64,000 nt of DNA, taken from NCBI RefSeq assembly GCF_902833225.1, contig NZ_CADFEI010000001.1, positions 704,256-768,255 of the forward strand, read 5' to 3'. The position numbers and the translations under genes are program-made. Under the pieces are notes generated by a model. That model did not search any database. It was not told where the DNA came from and saw only the letters and a program-made list of their open reading frames with translations. Position 1 is the first letter of the stretch; every line of letters starts with the position of its first letter. Source of the DNA: Burkholderia sp. BCC1644. GTDB taxonomy: Bacteria > Pseudomonadota > Gammaproteobacteria > Burkholderiales > Burkholderiaceae. Positions 57,434 to 64,000 of the stretch are shown here, piece after piece.

Positions 57434-57754
57434 TCAAGCATCGTTCGCGCCGAACAGTTGTGCGCACACCGCGCGCCCTTCGTCGGTCAGCGCAGCGCTG
57501 CCGGTACCGTCTTCGTTCAGCGTCGTCGCGCTCAGGCCCGCGGCGTCGAGCTGCGTCAATACGCGGCGCAGCGTACTCATCGGCAGTTGCGTGCGCTTCG
57601 CGATCTTCGGCAGCGACCACGTCTTGCCGGCCGGATCGTTCGCGGCCTCGTTCAGCGTCGCGAGCGTCGCAACGAGTGCGGGATCGAGCGGGGAGTCGTC
57701 GGATTCTGAAGTCATCGGTTCGGGTTCGTCGGCCGGCGCCGGGCCGGCATTCAT
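57434..57754 (-). CDS. small winged-helix regulator-like protein
   Basis: 106 residues from ATG 57754 (or 93 from ATG 57715). A winged helix covers about 25-95: ALVATLATLNEAANDPAGKTWSLPKIAKRTQLPMSTLRRVLTQLDAAGLSATTLNEDGTGSAALTDEGRAVCAQLF, with SLPKIAKRTQLPMSTLRRVLTQL as the helix-turn-helix and a DGTGSAALTDEG wing, as in MarR/ArsR-like proteins. It is 34 bp downstream of the LysR gene on the same strand and probably co-transcribed. No effector domain; it may be a DNA-binding partner or an independent small repressor. Neither start has a good Shine-Dalgarno, so the N-terminus is uncertain. Confidence 0.68.
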   Translation of the reverse strand: MNAGPAPADEPEPMTSESDDSPLDPALVATLATLNEAANDPAGKTWSLPKIAKRTQLPMSTLRRVLTQLDAAGLSATTLNEDGTGSAALTDEGRAVCAQLFGANDA

Positions 57755-57788
57755 TCGGAAAAGGCAATCGCGGACACTATACGCCGCG

Positions 57789-58664
57789 TCACGCGCCCTT
57801 GAGCGCGGTGCGCATGAACGACACGAAATGCTTCGTGACGGGATCGTCGCGATCGGACAACCATGCGAGCCCCACGCGCCACTTCGCGTCGCGGCCGTCG
57901 AGCGGCAGCACCGTGGCATCGCGCAGCAGAAACCGCGCGCTCGACGGGATGAACGCGACGCCGACGCCAGCCGCGACGGATGTCAGCACCGACTGCACGT
58001 CCTCCGCCTGCTGCGTCACGTGCGGCACGAAGCGGCGCTCGACGCACCACCGGTCGATCTGCGCGGCGAGCCCCGCGCCGCGCGCACGCTGCAGCGCGAT
58101 GAAGCCGATTTCGTTGAGCACGTCGAGGTCGGCCGGCACGCGCTTGAAGCCGAGATGCGGCGGCACCGCGAGCGCGAGCGCTTCGTCGATCACCTTGAAC
58201 GACGACAATCCTTCATCGGCAGGCAGACGCAGGAAACCCGCGTCGAGCTTGCCTGCGCGCAACCGGCGCGTCTGCTCGGACGACGACAGGTCGCTCAGCG
58301 TGACCGCAATGCCCGGATTGCGACGCCGGAACTCGGCGATGAGTTTCGGCACGAGCGTCAGCACGGACAGGCAGATGCCGAGCCGCAGATGCCCGCGTTG
58401 CCCGCTGGTCGCTTCCCGTGCGCGCGTGAGGATCTCGTCGGCGTCGCGCACGAGCGCCTGCGCATCGGGCAGGAAGCGTTCGCCGAACGGCGTCAGCTCC
58501 GCGCCGTGCCGGCCGCGCTCGAACAGCTTGCCGCCGAGGCTCGCCTCGAGCGCGCCGATCTGCTTGCTCAGCGCCGGCTGGCTCATGTGCAGCGCATCGG
58601 CCGCGCGGCTGAAATGACACAGCTCGGTGACCGTCAGGAACGTGCGCAGCAGTTTCAGTTCCAT
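57789..58664 (-). CDS. LysR family transcriptional regulator
   Basis: 291-residue LysR protein. Winged helix MELKLLRTFLTVTELCHFSRAADALHMSQPALSKQIGALEASLGGKLFERGRHGAELTPFGERFLPDAQALVRDADEIL; effector domain from GHLRLGICLSVLTLVPKLIAEFRRRNPGIAVTLSD. The 'CHFSRAADALHMSQPALSKQI' form is near the HcaR/BenM/CynR-like groups. Its divergent neighbour, where a target is expected, is only a 78-codon ORF without known domains, so the regulon is unclear. Followed by the small winged-helix gene. Confidence 0.88.
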   Translation of the reverse strand: MELKLLRTFLTVTELCHFSRAADALHMSQPALSKQIGALEASLGGKLFERGRHGAELTPFGERFLPDAQALVRDADEILTRAREATSGQRGHLRLGICLSVLTLVPKLIAEFRRRNPGIAVTLSDLSSSEQTRRLRAGKLDAGFLRLPADEGLSSFKVIDEALALAVPPHLGFKRVPADLDVLNEIGFIALQRARGAGLAAQIDRWCVERRFVPHVTQQAEDVQSVLTSVAAGVGVAFIPSSARFLLRDATVLPLDGRDAKWRVGLAWLSDRDDPVTKHFVSFMRTALKGA

Positions 58665-58757
58665 TCTTGAAAGGAATCGTTTCGATCGAAATATTCATTT
58701 TACTGATCGAACGGGGTGACGTTCAATACGGGCATGCCCTTCCCGGAGTTCACTGCC

Positions 58758-58994
58758 ATGTCTTTCGATCAAGCCGTTGATTGTGTGGTCGAGCCGTCAT
58801 GCGATGGCGCGGACGCAAACGAACACGCAGCCGCACCCGATGCGCGCGCACCGAAACGCCGTGCCGAACGCGCCGACGGACGCAGCCGCCGGTTCCGCTT
58901 CGGCGATGCGATCGAAGCCCCGCCGCCGCGGGCCGTGACAGGCTCGATCGCGATCAGTTTTGCGGTCGTGTCGCGGCGAAACTGGCCGCGCTGA
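58758..58994 (+). CDS. hypothetical 78-residue basic protein (doubtful)
   Basis: Small ORF beginning MSFDQAVDCVVEPSCDGADANE with GGAG 9 bp upstream, divergent from the LysR gene. The middle is highly basic (APKRRAERADGRSRRFRFGDAI) and the end weakly hydrophobic (AVTGSIAISFAVVSRRNWPR). No family recognised. It may be a real small gene, a remnant of a former LysR target, or chance. The 197 bp between it and the PBP7 gene hold no other feature I can see. Confidence 0.3.
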   Translation: MSFDQAVDCVVEPSCDGADANEHAAAPDARAPKRRAERADGRSRRFRFGDAIEAPPPRAVTGSIAISFAVVSRRNWPR

Positions 58995-59191
58995 ACGGCA
59001 CGCGCACCCGGCCTTCACCGCGCGCGCACCGCCGGCAGGCAGGACGAAAACGCTCCGAATCCTCCCGCATCACGCGTCATTGCGACTCATCCCATCGTCA
59101 TCGCCACGCGATCGACCGTATAATTTCCCGCACCCGCTGACCGCCCATGCATTCCGCGCAGCCGCATCGCGCGTGAAAAGGAGACTTTCGC

Positions 59192-60274
59192 TTGACCGGC
59201 CTCATCGCGCGCCTGCCTCGCGCCCGGACCACCCTCATCCTCGCCCTCTCGTTCCTGCTGCTCGCGTTTGCCGCGAATGCTTCCGCGCAACGCGTGCAAC
59301 CGCATCGCACCGCACACGCCCAGCCGCATGCGCACTCGAAGGCCGTCAAGAAGAAGCCCCATCGCAAGAAAAAAGCCGTCAAGCATCGCCGCCCGCGCGT
59401 GAAGCATCAAGCCGTCAAACGTCATGCCGCACCCGCGCCGCAGCAGCGGCGCGCGAAGCGCACGACCGCCGTGCACCCACGCCCGGCCGCGAAACCGAAG
59501 CTGCTCGCCAGTTGCGGCTACACGCCGCGTGCGGCCGGGTCGCTGCATTCACGCGCGGCCTACGTGCTCGACGTCGATTCCGGCACGCCGCTGCTGGCCC
59601 GCAACGCCCGCACCGTGCGGCCGATCGCGTCGATCTCGAAGCTGATGACGGCCGTCGTCGCGCGCGACGCCGATCGTCCGCTGAACGGCGTGCTGCGCGT
59701 CACCGCGCACGATCGCGACACGATCAAGTTCACCGGCTCGCGCCTGCAGGTCGGCTCGGAGCTGTCGCGCCGCGACATGTTCCATATCGCGCTGATGTCG
59801 TCGGAGAACCGCGCGGCCGCCGCGCTGAGCCGCGACTATCCGGGCGGTCGCGCCGCGTTCGTCAAGGCGATGAACCGCGAAGCGCGCCGGCTCGGCATGC
59901 GCCATACGCACTTCCGCGAGCCGACCGGCCTGTCGCCGCACAACGTGTCGACGGCGGAAGATCTCGCGCGGCTCGTCGGCGCGGCCGCGCAGGATCCGCT
60001 GATCCGCTATTTCTCGACGGACACGTCGACCACCGTGCGCCCCGGCGACGGCGAACTCGTGTACGTGAATTCCGACCCGCTCGTCCGCTACCGTCGCCTG
60101 CCGATCCGGCTGCAGAAAACCGGCTTCATCAACGAATCGGGGCACGGCGTCGTGATGCGGATGCGCGTAAACGGCCGCCGCGAGACGGTCGTGCTGCTCG
60201 GCGCGCCGACGCGTGGGGGCGTATCGAGCGACGCGCTCAAGATCCACCGCTGGCTGTCCTGCTCGATCCAGTAA
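59192..60274 (+). CDS. pbpG: D-alanyl-D-alanine endopeptidase PBP7/8
   Basis: 360-residue periplasmic low-molecular-weight PBP that cuts D-Ala-meso-DAP cross-bridges. Signal peptide TTLILALSFLLLAFAANASA, then an unusual Lys/Arg/His-rich linker of about 70 residues (KKKPHRKKKAVKHRRPRVKH...) that is much more basic than in E. coli PbpG and may bind wall polymers. The catalytic domain has SISK (Ser147-Lys150), SEN in MSSENRAAAAL, and KTG in LQKTGFINESGHG. FTGSRLQVGSELSRRDMFHIALMSSEN is characteristic of PbpG. The start is TTG 59192, supported by AAAGGAGA 9 bp upstream; no ATG fits better. Confidence 0.92.
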   Translation: MTGLIARLPRARTTLILALSFLLLAFAANASAQRVQPHRTAHAQPHAHSKAVKKKPHRKKKAVKHRRPRVKHQAVKRHAAPAPQQRRAKRTTAVHPRPAAKPKLLASCGYTPRAAGSLHSRAAYVLDVDSGTPLLARNARTVRPIASISKLMTAVVARDADRPLNGVLRVTAHDRDTIKFTGSRLQVGSELSRRDMFHIALMSSENRAAAALSRDYPGGRAAFVKAMNREARRLGMRHTHFREPTGLSPHNVSTAEDLARLVGAAAQDPLIRYFSTDTSTTVRPGDGELVYVNSDPLVRYRRLPIRLQKTGFINESGHGVVMRMRVNGRRETVVLLGAPTRGGVSSDALKIHRWLSCSIQ

Positions 60275-60316
60275 GCACGCGCAGGCGGACGGCACATTCC
60301 CGACGGGAGCGATGCC

Positions 60317-60550
60317 ATGCAGGACGAATACCGCTTCAACGCCTTCGGAAGGCTGCTCGCCGTCGTGCGCGCGAACGGCCGCTGGGCCGTGTTCGATCTC
60401 GGTGTCGAAGGCAAGCGGCGCCCGGCCAACCTGCAGATTCCGTCCGCGCTCGCCGCGGACGAACTCGCGCAATACCTCGGCGACCTGCTGCACGAGGACG
60501 CGACCCCGAAATACAGCGAAGTCGTCCCGGTCGCCCCGCGCCGCGCGTAA
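60317..60550 (+). CDS. DUF7661-like small protein
   Basis: 77-residue cytosolic protein: MQDEYRFNAFGRLLAVVRANGRWAVFDLGVEGKRRPANLQIPSALAADELAQYLGDLLHEDATPKYSEVVPV. The pattern (Y.FN.FGR...V.R..G.W..F.LG..GKRR.....IP..L..DELAQYLGDL.HE) is a small conserved family common in Burkholderia and relatives (I believe DUF7661). Function unknown; predicted alpha/beta fold. GGGAGCG precedes the ATG. It is 42 bp after pbpG on the same strand, so may be co-transcribed. Confidence 0.75.
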   Translation: MQDEYRFNAFGRLLAVVRANGRWAVFDLGVEGKRRPANLQIPSALAADELAQYLGDLLHEDATPKYSEVVPVAPRRA

Positions 60551-60590
60551 TCGCACGCCGGGCCACGCTACGATCCGGCGGAAAATTACA

Positions 60591-60614
60591 CAGTTAAACT
60601 TGCAAGTTTAACTG
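60591..60614. promoter_or_regulatory. perfect 24-bp palindrome, MarR-type operator
   Basis: CAGTTAAACTTG followed directly by its reverse complement CAAGTTTAACTG, ending 9 bp before the MarR start codon. Half-site TTAAACTTGCAAGTTTAA is AT-rich within a GC-rich setting. The position predicts autorepression of the MarR-isochorismatase-MFS operon. Confidence 0.8.
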
Positions 60615-60623
60615 TCGTATCCT

Positions 60624-61079
60624 ATGATCCGCCGCATGAACCCGCCACGCAAACCCGGCGTTTCCGCCGACACCGTCGCCGCCGACCTGACCCTCGCAGT
60701 CGGCCAGTTGATCCGCCGGCTGCGCTCCGAGATCGAATCCGAAGGGCTCGGCATGTCGCAGACCAGCGCGCTCGCGCGGCTCGAGCAGCAAGGGCCGATG
60801 ACGACCGCCGACCTCGCGCGCGCCGAGGCCATGAAGCCGCAGTCGATGAAGACGATTCTCGCGAGCCTCGAAGAGGAAGGCCTCGTCGAACGCGAGCCGC
60901 ATCCGACCGACGGCCGCCAGATCCTGTTCCAGCTGACCGCGGTCGGCCTCGACGCGCGTCGCAAGCGCCATATCGCGAAGCACCAGTGGCTCGGTGCCGC
61001 GATCGAAAGGCTCGATCCCGAAGAAATCCGCACGCTCGCCGCGGCGATCCCGCTGATCCGCCGCATCGGCGAGCAATGA
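60624..61079 (+). CDS. MarR family transcriptional regulator
   Basis: 151-residue MarR protein with a winged helix at about 40-115: GLGMSQTSALARLEQQGPMTTADLARAEAMKPQSMKTILASLEEEGLVEREPHPTDGRQILFQLTAVGLDARRKRH, with DGRQI in the wing. Flanking helices (AADLTLAVGQLIRRLRSEIE and IERLDPEEIRTLAAAIPLIRRI) make the dimer. ATG 60624 (MIRRM) or 60636 (MNPPRK). It heads an operon with an isochorismatase-like hydrolase (68 bp) and a DHA2 exporter. It likely represses from the 24-bp palindrome and is released by an aromatic ligand or toxic compound. Confidence 0.9.
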   Translation: MIRRMNPPRKPGVSADTVAADLTLAVGQLIRRLRSEIESEGLGMSQTSALARLEQQGPMTTADLARAEAMKPQSMKTILASLEEEGLVEREPHPTDGRQILFQLTAVGLDARRKRHIAKHQWLGAAIERLDPEEIRTLAAAIPLIRRIGEQ

Positions 61080-61147
61080 ATCCGGCCGGCGCGCCACGCG
61101 GCATCCGCGCGCCCGGCTTTCCCTGCCCTTTTTCACGGAGCCCCATC

Positions 61148-61711
61148 ATGAGCGCAACCCGTCTCGACACGAACACGGCACTCGTCGTCATCGATCTGCA
61201 GAAAGGCATCGCCGCCCTCCCCACCGCCCACCCGGTCGCGCCGGTGATCGCGCACGCCCGCACGCTGCTCGACGCATTCCGCAGCCGCGGCCTGCCGGTC
61301 GTGCTCGTCAACGTCGCCGGCGGTGCACCGGGCCGCACGCAGCAACAGGTGCGCCTGGACGCGCTGCCGGCCGACTGGGCCGAACTCGTGCCCGAACTGG
61401 ACCGCCAGCCGAACGACCATGTCGTGACGAAAAAGACCTGGGGCGCATTTACCGGCACCGATCTCGACGCGCACCTGAAGGCGGCCGGCGTCACGCAGAT
61501 CGTGCTGACCGGCATCGCGACGAGCATCGGCGTCGAATCGACCGCACGGCAGGCCCACGAACTCGGCTACAACGTGACGCTCGCCGTCGACGCGATGACC
61601 GACCTCAACGCGGACGCGCACGCGAACAGCATCGAGCGCCTGTTCCCGCGCCTCGGCGAGACCGGCACGACGCAGGACATCGTCGCGCTGCTCGACCAGC
61701 GCGGCGCGTGA
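61148..61711 (+). CDS. isochorismatase-fold hydrolase lacking the catalytic cysteine
   Basis: 187-residue cysteine-hydrolase-fold protein. The catalytic Asp (LVVIDLQKGI, Asp16) and Lys (VTKKTWGAF, Lys95/96) are present, but the segment that holds the nucleophilic Cys in nicotinamidases reads GIATSIGVESTARQA, with Gly128 at the Cys position. The group with TSIGVESTAR is found in many proteobacteria, so the loss is ancestral and it may act like true isochorismatase, which also lacks Cys, or have another reaction. It overlaps the MFS gene by 4 bp (GTGA), so translation is coupled. Its substrate is likely linked to the compound exported. Confidence 0.87.
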   Translation: MSATRLDTNTALVVIDLQKGIAALPTAHPVAPVIAHARTLLDAFRSRGLPVVLVNVAGGAPGRTQQQVRLDALPADWAELVPELDRQPNDHVVTKKTWGAFTGTDLDAHLKAAGVTQIVLTGIATSIGVESTARQAHELGYNVTLAVDAMTDLNADAHANSIERLFPRLGETGTTQDIVALLDQRGA

Positions 61712-63162
61712 GCGACAAACGCACGCAGCCGGCGCCGGGCCTGGCGGCCGGCCGGGTCGATCCGTCGATCTGGAAGGTCAGCGCGGTCGCGACGCTCGGC
61801 TCGCTGCTGTCGCAGCTCGACGCGACGATCGTCAACGTGTCGCTGTCGAGCCTCGCGACCGACCTGCACGCCAGCCTGTCGACGATCCAGTGGGTGACGA
61901 GCGGCTACCTGCTCGCGCTCACGCTGGTGCTGCCCCTGAACGGCTGGCTGGTTGACCGCATCGGCGCGAAAGCACTGTATCTGTGGTGTTTCTCGGCGTT
62001 CACGCTCACGTCGGCGCTGTGCGGGCTCGCGTGGTCCGCGCCGTCGCTGATCGCGTTCCGCGTACTGCAAGGCGTGAGCGGCGGGTTGCTCGCGCCGATG
62101 GCGCAGATGATGATCGCGCGTGTCGCCGGCCAGCAGATGGCGCGCGTGATCGGCTACGCGGCGGTGCCCGTGCTGCTTGCGCCGATCCTCGGCCCGGTGG
62201 TCGCCGGCGCGATCCTGCAGCATGCGTCGTGGCGCTGGCTGTTTCTCGTGAACCTGCCCGTCGGCGCGCTCGCCCTCGCGCTGGCCGCGCGCTTCCTGCC
62301 CGGCGACCGCGACGATGCGCAGCGCCGTGAACTCGACTGGGTCGGCCTCGCGCTGCTGTCGCCCGCCCTCGTGCTGTTCCTGTACGGCGCCGAACGAATC
62401 GGCTCGGCGCTCGGCGTCGCCGCGGTCGCATGCTCGGCGTTGCTGCTCGCTGCGTTCCTGCGCTTCGAGCGACGCAAGGGCGAACATGCGCTGATCGATC
62501 TCGCGCTGTTTCGCTCGCGCGTGTTCGGCGCGGCGGCCGGCACGCAGTTCCTGTCGAACGGCGCGATGTATGCGGGCCAGATGCTGATCCCCGTATTCCT
62601 GATCCAGGCGTGCGGACGTTCGCCGGGCGAGATGGGCTGGCTGCTCGCGCCGCTCGGGCTCGGCATGCTCGTCACCTATCCGTCGATGGGCGCGTTGACG
62701 AGCCGGTTCGGCGTGCGCCGGCTGGCCGCGGCCGGCGCGTTGCTCGCGCTCGTCGCGACGCTGCCGTTCGTGTTCCTCGCGCTGACCGGCTTCGACCCGG
62801 TCGTGCTCGTACCGGCGCTGTTCCTGCGCGGCATGGGCCAGAGCGCGATCGGCGCGCCGTCGATCACCGCCGCGTATGCGTCAGTGGAACGCCGCAACCT
62901 GCCGATGGCGACGACATCGCTCAATATCGTGCAGCGCCTCGGCGGCCCGACGTTCACGACGATGTGCACGCTGTTCCTCGCGTGGCGGCTGCATGCCGAA
63001 TCGGTGTCGGCCGGCGGCTCGCAGGCTGTCGCGTATGCGTGGGCCTTCGGCCTGCTGTGCGCACTGCATGCGGCGAGCTTCGTCACGACGCTGTGGCTGC
63101 CGCTATGGTCGAGCGGCGCAGGTGGCCGACCGGCCGGCGCTGCGCGGGCCGGTTCGCGCTGA
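61708..63162 (+). CDS. DHA2 family MFS multidrug exporter (EmrB/QacA type)
   Basis: 484-residue exporter with about 14 membrane segments. Signature: VATLGSLLSQLDATIVNVSLSSLATDLHASLSTIQWVTSGYLLALTLVLPLNGWLVDRIGAKALYLWCFSAFTLTSALCGLAWS (motifs D1 and A) and RVLQGVSGGLLAPMAQMMIARVAGQQMARVIGYAAVPVLLAPILGPVVAGAILQHASWRWLFLVNLPVGALAL (motifs B and C). These are proton-driven exporters of hydrophobic drugs or aromatic acids. The GTG start overlaps the hydrolase stop. Last gene of the MarR operon, so its expression should follow the MarR ligand. Convergent with the LysE gene. Confidence 0.92.
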   Translation: MSDKRTQPAPGLAAGRVDPSIWKVSAVATLGSLLSQLDATIVNVSLSSLATDLHASLSTIQWVTSGYLLALTLVLPLNGWLVDRIGAKALYLWCFSAFTLTSALCGLAWSAPSLIAFRVLQGVSGGLLAPMAQMMIARVAGQQMARVIGYAAVPVLLAPILGPVVAGAILQHASWRWLFLVNLPVGALALALAARFLPGDRDDAQRRELDWVGLALLSPALVLFLYGAERIGSALGVAAVACSALLLAAFLRFERRKGEHALIDLALFRSRVFGAAAGTQFLSNGAMYAGQMLIPVFLIQACGRSPGEMGWLLAPLGLGMLVTYPSMGALTSRFGVRRLAAAGALLALVATLPFVFLALTGFDPVVLVPALFLRGMGQSAIGAPSITAAYASVERRNLPMATTSLNIVQRLGGPTFTTMCTLFLAWRLHAESVSAGGSQAVAYAWAFGLLCALHAASFVTTLWLPLWSSGAGGRPAGAARAGSR

Positions 63163-63192
63163 ACAGGGGGCGCGCCGCGCGCGGCCGCCCCG

Positions 63193-63792
63193 CTACGGCA
63201 GCCACATCGGCACGATCGAAATCACGAGCAGCAGCCCAAGCCCCGCATTCAGGCAGCGCCACTGCCGCTCGGTGCGCAACACGCGCGCGAACAGGAGCCC
63301 GGCAAAACACCACAATGACAGCGACGCCATCGCGGCCACGCCGAACGCGAGCCCGAGCAACACGCCGAGCCGTGCCGGACCGGACGCAAGCGCGGCGAAC
63401 GACGCGGCCGCGCCGAGCGTCATCGCCCAGCCCTTCGGGTTGTGCCACAGCATCCACACGCCGCTGACGAACCCTTGCGGCCGGTGTACGGCGGCATCGA
63501 GCCGCGGCTTGCCGCCGCGCCCGATGCGCACGGCCAGCCATACGAGGTACAACGAGCCGGCCGCCTTCATCGCGAGCTGCAATGCCGGCAGTGCGAGCAG
63601 CACGCCGCCGAGCCCGGCCGCCGCCGCGGCCGCCATCGACGCCAGACCGGCCGCGATGCCCGTCATCATCGGCAGCGAACGCCGGTAGCCGAAATGCGCA
63701 CCCGACGCGGTCGCGAGCGTCGTCGCGCCGCCCGGCGTCACGGTGGATACCATCACGAACAGCATCAGCGGCAGGTAGTCGTGAAGCGGCAC
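63193..63792 (-). CDS. LysE family amino-acid exporter
   Basis: 199-residue membrane protein with six hydrophobic segments: LPLMLFVMVSTVTPGGATTLATASGAHFGYRRSLPMMTGIAAGLASMAAAAAAGLGGVLLALPALQLAMKAAGSLYLVWLAVRIGR. The LMLFVMVSTVTPGGAT...GAHFG...P...G start and LYLVWLA(x)R are the RhtB/LysE signature; FVSGVWMLWHNPKGWAMTLGAAASFA is the second conserved block. Such proteins export amino acids or related compounds. The start is GTG 63790-63792, supported by GGGAG 6 bp upstream. A regulator, often LysR or AsnC type, may lie beyond the right edge. Confidence 0.9.
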   Translation of the reverse strand: MPLHDYLPLMLFVMVSTVTPGGATTLATASGAHFGYRRSLPMMTGIAAGLASMAAAAAAGLGGVLLALPALQLAMKAAGSLYLVWLAVRIGRGGKPRLDAAVHRPQGFVSGVWMLWHNPKGWAMTLGAAASFAALASGPARLGVLLGLAFGVAAMASLSLWCFAGLLFARVLRTERQWRCLNAGLGLLLVISIVPMWLP

Positions 63793-64000
63793 GGCGGCTC
63801 CCGGTTGTCGTCATCGAAGCCCCGTTTTACCTTCGCTTTTTCCATTACAACAGCGAAAGATTTTTATGCCTGCCATTAGGCAGTATGACTTCGCGTGAGG
63901 TAGAGGGCTGGCCTGCGGCGAGGAAGCAAACGCGGGTTAGCATTGCAGCCAGAGCCGCACGGTGTGGACGGTGCCACACCCGGCACTTTCTCGCACGGAG
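63793..64000. other. right-edge intergenic sequence
   Basis: 208 bp without a convincing gene. It holds dyads TTCGCT-N14-AGCGAA (63833-63860 region), CTGCC-ATTA-GGCAG near 63875 and GGTGTGG-N6-CCACACC near 63961-63981. The first two lie where the LysE promoter should be and may be operators. A gene may start beyond the edge. Confidence 0.35.

Noticed and set aside
1..64000. CRISPR arrays, tRNA or rRNA genes, insertion sequences, prophage
   Set aside because: No repeat-spacer pattern, cloverleaf, rRNA core sequence, transposase or integrase was seen by reading both strands.

Overview
The window is high-GC (mostly GC-ending codons) chromosomal DNA from a Burkholderia, most likely the Burkholderia cepacia complex. 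The clearest marker is the three-subunit FAD-dependent glucose dehydrogenase at 35800-39205, whose subunit lengths (168, 539 and 425 residues) match the B. cepacia enzyme. A Burkholderia-type porin, a DUF3331 gene, a second-copy-style paa cluster and many LysR-type regulators agree with this. I see no rRNA, tRNA, insertion sequence, prophage, integrase or CRISPR array. Gene content looks like accessory metabolism and transport, as on a Burkholderia second chromosome (inference).

Layout. 1-5.0 kb: a MocR-type regulator cut by the left edge, divergent from a tandem GNAT acetyltransferase; then an MFS exporter plus DUF3331 gene behind a MerR-type promoter, divergent from another GNAT. 5.3-12.4 kb: a zinc alcohol (2,3-butanediol-type) dehydrogenase, an orphan histidine kinase, a VC0807-like membrane protein, a CPBP protease, a YajO-like aldo/keto reductase and a MarC protein. 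12.5-16.3 kb: a phenylacetate set, paaH-paaK-enoyl-CoA hydratase, with a perfect palindrome in its promoter. 16.8-20 kb: ChaA antiporter, then a two-gene operon of a membrane coiled-coil protein and a substrate-binding/LysM fusion. 20.6-25 kb: LysR, 2-hydroxyacid dehydrogenase, MFS permease, second LysR. 25.3-28.9 kb: HPP-CBS membrane protein, MarR regulator and ClC-CBS channel, tied together by two nearly identical operators.

29-35.6 kb: a small exported protein, PpnP, a LysR regulator with a divergent M20 amidohydrolase and MHS permease, a porin and a DoxX protein. 35.8-39.2 kb: the glucose dehydrogenase operon. 39.5-47.8 kb: a 2013-residue thioester alpha-2-macroglobulin and PBP1C. 48-53.8 kb: a lipoprotein, GNAT, Bcr/CflA exporter, a glutamate/aspartate-type binding protein and a subtilisin-like lipoprotein. 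53.9-57.3 kb: the magnesium ATPase MgtA behind a leader of about 545 nt with two small ORFs and several hairpins. 57.4-64 kb: a LysR/winged-helix pair, PBP7, a DUF7661 protein, a MarR-isochorismatase-MFS operon behind a 24-bp perfect palindrome, and a LysE exporter.

How the parts work together. Several blocks pair a regulator with a transporter and an enzyme, each with a visible operator. The glucose dehydrogenase passes electrons from glucose to a multiheme cytochrome in the periplasm. The macroglobulin and PBP1C form the familiar periplasmic protease-trap and wall-repair pair. The strongest candidates for undescribed biology are the mgtA leader, the LysM-anchored binding protein operon and the shared MarR operator of the HPP/ClC block.
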